A DNA stretch of 64,000 bases, from positions 216,302 through 280,301 of the forward strand of contig LLEY01000079.1 of assembly GCA_001414485.1 (NCBI GenBank). The letters run 5' to 3'. Made by a program: the position numbers and the translations under genes. Numbering within the stretch: position 1 is the first letter of the stretch; every line of letters begins with the position of its first letter. The notes under the pieces were generated by a model, which saw only the letters and a program-made list of their open reading frames with translations, had not been told where the DNA came from and made no database searches. The DNA comes from Calycina herbarum. Its lineage: Eukaryota; Ascomycota; Leotiomycetes; Helotiales; Pezizellaceae. This document shows positions 56,318 to 64,000 of the stretch, one piece after another.

Positions 56318-58751
56318 CGTGGACCAGTAATATTGGAGGTTATTCACAAATACATGCAAGGTCGGAATGAACCGTGTGATATCCGAAGAACGATTTATTT
56401 CCGATTCGTTAATAAGCCCTAATCACTTCGAAACATGGGATTCCTATTTCTCCGGCATATTTCTTTGATTTTTGAAAAGTGTTTGTTTGAAAAGTGTTTG
56501 TTTTGTGGGGGTTGAGTAAAGGCCAAGTTCGTGGATTTCGTTGGATGGCGGTCGTGGTGACTGGTAGTGGGGGTAGTCGAGAATATAGCAGTCTCAACAC
56601 CCCTGTTCGTCTTCAATTTCTTTGGCTTCTGGATCCCAAACACCGTTGTCACTTGTCCGATTCAGATCTGGGTGGATCAATAATTTCGTGCGCCAAGACG
56701 GCTCTGTTCCCCGTTCCCACGATGTTGTCGACAGTCACCAGTGACCACGGTCGAATGTTCGTGACCGACTTTTGGTTGTTGATTTCACTGTTTGCTGGCG
56801 AATCCGCGGGCCAGGTTTAGTTCGGGAATTTGTTGGTTGTTGACTGGTGGAGGGGTTACTCGAGTAAGACAATTGGAGGGACCTAGTCAACCCCACCTTC
56901 CAGGTTCAGAAAGGCTGGGGATTGAGCAAATGGGATTTTAGCTGCGGAAGGAACCGATATTGGAAAACCGTTCTGAGCGAGGGGTTGTGTGATTGTGGTA
57001 GAAAATCGATAAGATGGAGATGGGGAAGTTGTTGATGTGATATGATAGCGGCGGCAGTTGTTGAAAATGTCTAAGAATGATAAACCTTCCAGTGGAATCT
57101 AATGGCAATCCGCTGGCCGTGTCTGAATCTCGAAGCGAGTAATATGCAGCTCCAGATGTCAATAGCCGTATGTGGAGGAGTCCGTGGTGTGGTTCCTGCA
57201 GTGCAATAGGCTCACAAGATTCGTAGACCGCCACCACGAGATGTTCTCGCTGCTAAGATGCCGTCGTAGTTTTCCCCTTGCTGCAGCAGCGCATGCGGCC
57301 TTAATTTTATTGAATCTCAGAAATGGCGGTTCGCGTTCGTCCGATGTCGCCTGGTTAGGCCTGATCAGCCCTTTGCATGGCAACCTTGTCGTTGAGCTCG
57401 AGTTATGTTGGGGATTTTGCTAGGCTCGATGTGCTGTGTGTTGTGTGTTGTGTGTTGTCCCAGTGGGGCTACATACAGAGAGGAATTAAAAGAATGAGCG
57501 GGTAGCGTCTGCTGCTGCTGAGTTGTTCAACGATGAGTTTGCATCTTGGAGGTAGCCTTTAATAAGGTCATATAGGGTTGCTCTCCATGAAATTCCCATG
57601 TGCCTTTCCAGGGCAATCCTTCCCTCGGAGGGTGTCTTGCATTCTGCCATCTCAACCTTCAAAGCATGTGAAGAACCACGAGGAAAAAGCCACCATCCAA
57701 AACACCATCCAGATAAACCTGGCAACCCGTGCCATAAATTCCCCTCGTGACAACGACTTTCAGCTGAAACAGCAGCCATGAAAAGGGTCAAACAGCACAA
57801 GCAACTGCCATACGTAACCTCCCACAAAAACCCAATAACCAATCATTCCGAACACAAAAGTAGAATCCCCCCAAATATAGCAGCGTAACCTCGTGAAACA
57901 TGTCCCATCAACACATCGAAAAGAACTCCATCATCCAACTGTTCCTGGCGGTGTGATCTCAACCCCACACGTGCAATGCACGCCTCGCGCAGCTTTTCAC
58001 AAAACAACACCATCATCACGATTTATTTTAGCGGGTCCCGGGTCGGGACGTGTCTGACAAGGCAAGGGTGGGCGACGAGGTGGGGGTTACGAAATAAAAG
58101 TACTTGTACTGGCGGTGAGAAGGACATGATTGCGGTGAGCCGCGGAATTGAACTGTTGATTTCTTTTATGGATCGAGGAAAGGAAATCATTAGATTCGTA
58201 TCTTTCGAAGCATCATTTCCCCAGAGAGAGTGGTCGTCGCTGCACGAAGAAGGGGCAATTCAAGATTGCTTTGTAAACCGCCATTGGAAGATACAGCCCC
58301 AATGGGATTCCGAAAGATATTCAGGGTTTCCGAGTGGAAATTCTTTCTCTAATCCGCCCTTCTTTTGTGCCGGAAGAATCACCGAACACATCTTGCTAAT
58401 AAAGGGTCTCGAGTATGTTGCTTGATAGTCGTCTGAAATAATGAAGGTCATGACAAATTCGAGCTATTCGCAAGTCGGTCCCCGGGTGATTCACTTCGCA
58501 CTTGCGATCTTGTCTATGCCCGTAACCCCTCGATTTCGTATAAACAGTAAGAGAGTATTGTAAGAGAGTAGAATCATAAAAGTTAATTTAAATGCAGCGT
58601 AGAACAAAACGGCCAATACGCCCAATGCATCCTTTATGCTGGTTTCTGTACTGTCCTGTACTTGACCCCGCTTGTACTCTTCCCACCCGTGACGCCTCGC
58701 TGTCGTATAATAACAAATGAAAAGGGGTACTCATACAAACGTCTTTCCAAA
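56318..58751. other. 2.4-kb intergenic region, no convincing gene
   Basis: Open stretches at 57255-56938 minus (about 105 codons) and 57842-57486 minus (118 codons, hydrophobic start like a signal peptide) lack motifs and intron signals. A (GTGTTGT)n microsatellite lies at about 57,431-57,461. A small secreted-protein gene here cannot be ruled out. Confidence 0.45.
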
Positions 58752-59672
58752 TCACATCCCCCCTTCTCCTAGAAGTCGGGCAACGAGGACATAGAAGAAA
58801 ACGACGCCTCCAGCAATAAGCAGCTTATGTCGACCAATCCAACCTCTTCCTTCTTCCCCAACAGCTCGACCACCTTCAACAACTGCACCAACCACAGCCT
58901 GGCTTCCACTTGGTCTTCTTAATCCGGTGACAGGCCCACATGAAGCGGGAGCGTTTGGATCTGGTGCTGGACTGCCGGTCAAAGGGTCGATTTTATTCTC
59001 CTTCATCCACTTCCAGTTTTCCGCATCCACATCTGGCCATTCTGCTTTGAACTTTTGACCGCCATCTCCAGCTTTGATGTTTCCCTTTTGCACAGGTCCT
59101 CCATCTGGCTTCCAGCTTCCACCTCCGGTACTGTTCCACCATCTAGTTCTCCCGGCTGCCCATTTGCGCTCGGCATCGCTTCCACCAACCGACCCCGTTG
59201 TCATTTCTTCGCTCGTCATGAATGAAAGGAGTCCAATCAAGATTGTGCTAACTTCCCATGCTGGATTGAAGGATTTGGGGTGAAAGTCGGAGATGGATAG
59301 ACATAGTCGAGTGGAGGATTGGAATCGGCCGGATGGGGTGAACATTCGAATCGCTGGCGGAGCGAAGGGGTAATTCGGTGGGAAGACGAGTGTACCCCAA
59401 TACTGGCCATTGTGATATGGTGTATCTGGAGGGCCGGTGAGGATATAATGCCATCTGTAGAGCGGTTAGTGCGGGGCTTCAAGGGGGAGTGATGGAGGAA
59501 ATATACTCGAGGATGTTGGTCTCGGATGGATGCGCTGAAATGAATGGTGGTGGGTTCTCTGATATTGTCTTGTACTCCCGAGTAAGCTGTCTCTTTGTTA
59601 GTTCTTTGATTCCGAGGTGCGATGTTCCAGATTGAGGATACATACCCGTTTGTTGGCAGCCCTGCTCGCCAT
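58752..59672 (-). CDS. ubc6: Ubiquitin-conjugating enzyme E2 Ubc6 (ER tail-anchored)
   Basis: Three exons (59672-59646, 59586-59507, 59454-58752) over introns of 59 and 52 bp give 269 residues. The UBC fold starts LTREYKTISENPPPF; the catalytic Cys lies at residue 87 in STRLCLSISDFHPKSFNPAWE, the same position I recall for yeast Ubc6. The family-specific PAWEVSTILIGLLSFM follows. A disordered linker leads to the C-terminal anchor HKLLIAGGVVFFYVLVARLL. Ubc6-type E2s sit on the ER face and work with Doa10 in ER-associated degradation. It is divergent from SAM50, with 353 bp between the start codons. Confidence 0.93.
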
Positions 59673-60025
59673 GTTTGCGGAATAGACAGGACAAGGCTGG
59701 AACGATCGGTTTTGGCAGGAACAAGTTTGGGTTGTTTTAGGCTGGTAGTTGCAGAGAGCGATTAAGATAGGAGGAGATCGTATGGATTAGGGAGAATGTA
59801 GAATGGTAGAGCCGGGTAGTTGTGAATGTAAGGAAAGAATAATGGAAGGCTGAGGGAAGTACTTAGAGTCGTGTGCTTATGTCAAAGCCTCAAGGCTTGA
59901 CTCGTGCCAAGAATCTCGAGGTCTTGGCAAAGTGAATTTGGCTTAGTCATGGATTTTCTCAAAGGAAGCTTGAGAACCTGGTGGACTTAGTAGCAGGTGG
60001 AATAGTCTGCCAACAAGAGCTCGAG
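59673..60025. promoter_or_regulatory. Shared divergent promoter of ubc6 and sam50
   Basis: The 353 bp between the two start codons must hold both promoters and leaders. I see no clear TATA box. Co-regulation of the two genes is possible but not shown by sequence. Confidence 0.5.
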
Positions 60026-61718
60026 ATGGCTTCACCAGGTACCAATGGAGACGACGTAAGTTTGGGCTATTCCTCAACAATTCCCTTCCCAATGTAGCCT
60101 TCAATTGCTAATTGTTTATAGCTCGTCGAAAGTCTCCGCAAGACCGACCCGAAGAAACGAGAGGCAGAGGAGCAAGCTGTGAGGGAAAGAGAGGCTGCCC
60201 AACAAGCAAAGGCGCAAGAGAGGTTAAGGGAATTGGTGGGCAAACTCTGAGATTATGCGAAGAAAAGGAAGCTAAAGGAACTAGGTTGGAAGCAATTCAA
60301 CCCTCCCAGTTACCATCTCCTCGATACGACTTATTGGCGCCGAAAAGACAAGAAGGTCTTTCCTTGACCGAATATTCAATCCAATATTGAGCGCCAATCG
60401 AGACCGGCCATACACGCTCTCGGAAGCACTACAGGAAGTCGGTTCAGCGGCAGACAAGCTTCGGAAATTTGGTAAACATAGGGAATTTAGCTATTGAATT
60501 TTGGCTAGACGCTAACAACATCTAGAAATCTATCGAGATGGAATTACAATGTTCATTGACCGGCCCTCCTCTACCGACCCCTCCTCCACTTCTAGCGACA
60601 TCGATATATACCTCCAAGCTCGCGAACGTGGTCAAATTGCCGCGAAAACCGGAACAGATCTCGGAAACGTCGAAGGTTCAGCATACGGAAACCTCACTTG
60701 GCGGAATATCTTTGGAGGAGCCGAATCCCTCAATTTAAATGCTTCGGCAGGAACAAGAACCCGATCCGCATACCAGGCTGTTTTCGAGACCCCAATTCTC
60801 AGTGATCCAGACAAACGACTTTCTGTAGATGCCCTCTCTAGCTCAACACTTAAGCCCTGGGCAAATCATGAAGAGGCAGTTAAAGGAGCGGGAGCAAAAT
60901 ATAGCTGGAGTACGAAAAGTGGAACGAAACATCAAGTTGGATATGCTGGGGCATGGAGACAAATTACAGGCTTAGCAGCAACAGCCTCCCCCACAGTCCG
61001 AAATGATGCTGGGGATAGCGTCAAGAGCAGCATAGCACATACCTGGGTTGCAGACCGACGAAACCACCCATTCCTACCCACAAATGGATATCTCATGAAA
61101 ACTGTCTCGGAAATAGCAGGTTGGGGACCGCTACGAGGAGATGTAGCATTCTGGAAATCCGAAATGGAAACCTCCGCGTCTCTCCCAGTCCCAATACCAG
61201 GAGTCAAAGGAGATAGTGGCGTAAGCTTCACAACTGGTTTCCGAGCAGGAATGCTCTATCCTCTACCAATTGGCTTCGGATCCACCTCTCAACCATCAAG
61301 AATCAACGACCGTTTCCAACTCGGAGGACCAACCGATGTACGAGGATTCAAGATGGGAGGTTTAGGACCAAGAGATGGTGCAGATGCTGTAGGTGGTGAT
61401 ATTTACGCCGCCGGATCTGCAAACCTTCTTTTCCCCGTTCCACGCGTTGGAAAAGACAGTCCTCTCCGATTCCAACTTTTTGCAAATGCCGGTCGATTAT
61501 TGGCGTTGAAAGACCAAGGAGATGATACTCAAAAGAGTGTGTATAGTACCGTTGCGAAACTTGGCGATGGATTACCGAGTCTTTCGGCTGGTGTGGGACT
61601 TGTTTATGCTCATCCTGTTGCGAGGTTTGAGTTGAATTTTGCCTTGCCGCTTGTAGTGAGAGGCGGGGAGGAGGCAAGAAAGGGGTTGCAATTTGGAGTT
61701 GGCCTTACTTTCCTGTGA
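60026..61718 (+). CDS. sam50: Sam50/Tob55, core of the mitochondrial SAM complex
   Basis: Four exons (60026-60055, 60122-60235, 60285-60471, 60526-61718) give 507 residues, normal for fungal Sam50. The N-terminal helix and POTRA domain cover roughly residues 1-130: NSTLPVTISSIRLIGAEKTR, FLDRIFNPILSANRDRPYTL, QEVGSAADKLRKFEIYR. The Omp85-type barrel follows, with the conserved loop-6 motif in GGPTDVRGFKMGG and a C-terminal beta signal ending FGVGLTFL. Sam50 inserts beta-barrel proteins into the outer mitochondrial membrane. Intron 2 (49 bp) lacks a perfect branch site but restores the frame and the family sequence. Confidence 0.93.
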
Positions 61719-61863
61719 GGATAAATAGGGATTAGAAGTCGTCGTGGCAATTGTATATGAAGTTATATATTTATCAAGGAGCTGTAAGCTAATACGGAGA
61801 GTATAGGAGGTTTAGACCAAAAAAAAAACAATTCCACACATTTTCAGTTCGCTTCTAAGACCA

Positions 61864-62057
61864 CTTAGCCGAGTCGGAAGAATGTAAGCGGCAGTGCTCG
61901 TACCTGCCTATCTTGTTGTTTAAAAACTTCTAGGCTGATATTCCAAAATGTTCGAAGTATATAGAGTAATTACTTTGACTATCCTAGATTGTTAGAACAA
62001 CGAGCTTTGCAGGCAGGTACGAGCGCTGCCGCTTTTTCTGTCCACCCCGAGATTAAG
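61864..62057. mobile_element. MITE-like inverted-repeat element, copy 2
   Basis: About 194 bp. The left arm runs CTTAGCCGAGTCGG, then GCGGCAGTGCTCGTACCTGCC; the right arm is GGCAGGTACGAGCGCTGCCGC, then TTTTTCTGTCCACCCCGAG. The inner arms and TTTTTCTGTCCACC match copy 1 at 49,283. Non-coding; the left outer arm is the more decayed. A (CTACT)n stretch follows at 62,084-62,102. Confidence 0.65.
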
Positions 62058-62203
62058 TAACTTTATGTAATGGAAATCTATTACTCTACTCTACTCTACT
62101 CAACCTGACTTTTACACTACTTTACTCAACTCAACTCTACTTAAGTGTAACTCTGAGTTACTTTGAGTAATTGAGTAATCTGTCATTACGCTAGTACTAG
62201 GGT

Positions 62204-63415
62204 CTAATGGAGAACAATATCATCAAAAGGACAGCCTTTGTCTACAGAGTCGCTTTTCGTCTTCTCTTTGATCAATCTCCGCGTAAACTCCATCAGCTGG
62301 TCTCCAAGCTTATCATTTCGCGCAAGCGCACTCCCGTCCTCGGGCACGCATGGAGAGCAGATATACTGCCCGGATTTCTCCGTCGAAGTCGCAGCAAACA
62401 TCATGGGAACCGCACCCTCAAATTGATCCTTCTTGAACGGCTCCATCAGCACCGACATGGCGTAACCGCCGAGCGGGTAGGGCTCATGGATGTCAACTTT
62501 ACTCTGCTTGGTGCTCACAAAGCCAGGGTGAGTGGCGTTTATCAACACGTTGGGGTGACCAGCTTCTGTGATGTTTCGGTTAAGGTATTTGGCATATAGG
62601 ATCTGCAGTTTAACTGTTAGCAGATGATTCTCCAATCTTTTTTTAACTCAACCAAAAAGAAAGCTGTCTTTAGCATGTCAGATAACTATAGCGGGCTGTT
62701 ACTTACGCCAGCAAGCTTGCTTCTACCATAGATGCCGTTCGGGCCCACGTCCCGATTGATATCGTCGAGACTGTCGAAGGTGGTATCACTTGGGGCAGCT
62801 ATATGCGCATTACTCGATTGGTTCGCAATCCTCACCACATTACCCTGTTCCGCAGTCTTCTTTATGAGCGGAAGTAAGTGCGACGTGAGAACGACGTGTC
62901 CCATGTGGTTTAATGCCATACATCTGTCGACGCCATAATCGGTCAGCGCAAAGGTCATGATCCCACGCGCCGCGTTGTTGATCAGGATATCGATTCTGTC
63001 GGTCTCGTTTTTGATCTTCTCCGCCACCTCTTTCGTCTTTTTCCAGTCCGTCAGGTCGCACAGTAGCCAATGAGTCTTGTCGGCGGCCTCTTGGCCCAAA
63101 TCCTTGCTGATGGCTGCATTTGCGCCCTTGACCACTTCTTCTTCCACGGACAAGACGAACACCTTGGAAATATTGTGCTTCAAGAGAGTGTAGGTGCAGC
63201 CAAAGCCGATTCCCTCGCTTCCTCCCGTCACGACAGCGACCTTGCCGGACAGATCGGGCACATCGGCCAGGCTGAACTGATGGGTGCTCAACTTCTGGGC
63301 AACTCCTCCAAAATTCTCGCCAATTGTGTTCTGGATAAAAGTTAGAAGCTGAGGCCTAGGCAGAATATGAAATGCGCATGAGTTTTTCTGGGTATCTTAC
63401 CTTGATCGTCTCCAT
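62204..63415 (-). CDS. Short-chain dehydrogenase/reductase (SDR)
   Basis: Exons 63415-63401, 63330-62707 and 62602-62204, over introns of 70 and 104 bp with CTAAC-like branches, give 345 residues. The cofactor motif TGGSEGIG (about 40-47) follows GKVAVV; the NNAA motif is INNAARGIM, and the active-site Tyr/Lys are in IYGRSKLAG with Ser in ANQSSNAH before it. The C-terminal half is NATHPGFVSTKQS and a longer tail. The start METIK is a 15-nt exon. It belongs to the SDR branch with retinol-dehydrogenase/WWOX-like enzymes that reduce or oxidise lipophilic alcohols; the substrate is unknown. Confidence 0.88.
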
Positions 63416-63798
63416 GACTGGGCTGGTTGAGGATTGTTTAGAGTAGGTCTGCTTGTGAAGGGGTGAAGTTGCATATGTTCGTGTAAAACCAGCTGAAATG
63501 CGTACACTGACTCTCGCAGCTATCCTCTGCCGAGTTATAGTGTTTATTATTTGGGTCTGGCAACGCATTGATTCGTGTTACTTTGAAAGGTTGGATTTTA
63601 ATTGTAGAAAAACCAGCATGTTATAGATGTTATAATGTCTGTCAACGGATCATGGTTGACTATCATGAGGCTCACAATAGATCCATGACGCGCTGACTTT
63701 GGAGCTACGAGAATACAGCTCTTGAATTTCCCCTACTCGATCAATGAGGCGTCTTCCATTATGATATGTATATTAATCAGTCAAATGGTCCTGGTCCA
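63416..63798. other. Intergenic, upstream of the SDR gene
   Basis: The promoter of the SDR gene and 3' region of the next gene to the right. No gene seen. Confidence 0.5.
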
Positions 63799-64000
63799 TC
63801 ACCACTCCATCACCTCAACACACTCCCAACTCACCCCCTCCTTAGCAAACTTCTCGCCCATCCCAATCTTACCAAATCCTTCTACGCTCACCGGACACTC
63901 CAAGTCCCCAATAACCAAAACAACCTCCCAACCCTTACTCTCACCATCCCACCTCCACCTCCTCACCCCAATCTCTCCCTCCTTCCCCCTCCAAACCCCC
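63799..64000 (-). CDS. C-terminal part of an unidentified gene, cut by the window edge
   Basis: The minus strand is open from the window edge for about 66 codons to a TGA at 63,801-63,799 (GWEVVLVIGDLECPVSVEGF, GEKFAKEGVSWECVEVMEW). The strand bias, with pyrimidine-rich third positions on the plus strand, is like that of nearby real genes. Too short to identify. Confidence 0.5.
   Translation of the reverse strand, partial: GVWRGKEGEIGVRRWRWDGESKGWEVVLVIGDLECPVSVEGFGKIGMGEKFAKEGVSWECVEVMEW

Noticed and set aside
57486..57842. Minus-strand 118-codon frame with a signal-peptide-like start
   Set aside because: Only the hydrophobic start supports it; few cysteines, no intron signals, no motif. 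Kept as a note in the intergenic entry.
1..64000. tRNA, rRNA or telomere repeats
   Set aside because: I scanned by eye for B-box-like and TTAGGG motifs and found none; a covariance-model search would be decisive.

Overview
The window looks like nuclear DNA of a filamentous ascomycete. Introns are short (about 42-104 bp) with CTAAC-type branch sites. Fungus-specific families are present (JEN carboxylate transporter, GH17 glucanase, MARVEL protein). Transposons are heavily mutated C-to-T in the style of repeat-induced point mutation (RIP). I suspect Leotiomycetes, but that is a weak inference. The window has two compartments with a sharp change near 27.2 kb. Positions 1-27,200 are an AT-rich graveyard with no intact gene. 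It holds a broken SNF2-type ATPase, two LINE copies in tail-to-tail orientation (8.4-14.2 kb and 18.2-21.2 kb), a third LINE tail (25.9-26.5 kb), and a Ty3/gypsy-type gag remnant (22.6-25.4 kb). A compact gag-only LTR element (23,081-24,770) is inserted into that remnant with a perfect 5-bp target duplication, and a solo LTR of the same family sits in the third LINE tail. The 4 kb between the two main LINEs, and 21.2-22.5 kb, are unidentified. Positions 27,200-64,000 are gene-bearing. In order: an alpha/beta hydrolase; a JEN-type transporter (four exons, one of 33 nt); a GH17 glucanase; two tandem paralogues of unknown function (the second frameshifted); a Cys-rich hypothetical protein; a MARVEL-domain membrane protein; a large disordered protein; a PPxY-motif protein; an array of small membrane proteins (47.7-53.2 kb); a conserved fungal hypothetical; UBC6 and SAM50 in divergent orientation; a short-chain dehydrogenase; and the 3' end of one more gene. 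The best candidate for something undescribed is the 47.7-53.2 kb array. At least four copies on both strands share a plan: an N-terminus starting MAPT or similar, a short non-cytosolic segment with N-glycosylation sequons and a conserved Lys-Cys, one transmembrane helix, a phase-1 intron directly after that helix, and a highly charged tail that in the long copies ends near a Gly-Trp or Glu-Trp. Copies range from apparently intact to decayed, as in a lineage-specific birth-and-death family. A pair of MITE-like inverted-repeat elements (49.3 and 61.9 kb) lies in the same compartment. The housekeeping genes do not form a pathway; UBC6 (ER-associated degradation) and SAM50 (mitochondrial beta-barrel assembly) share a 353-bp intergenic region. 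All gene models were spliced by eye and have no transcript support.
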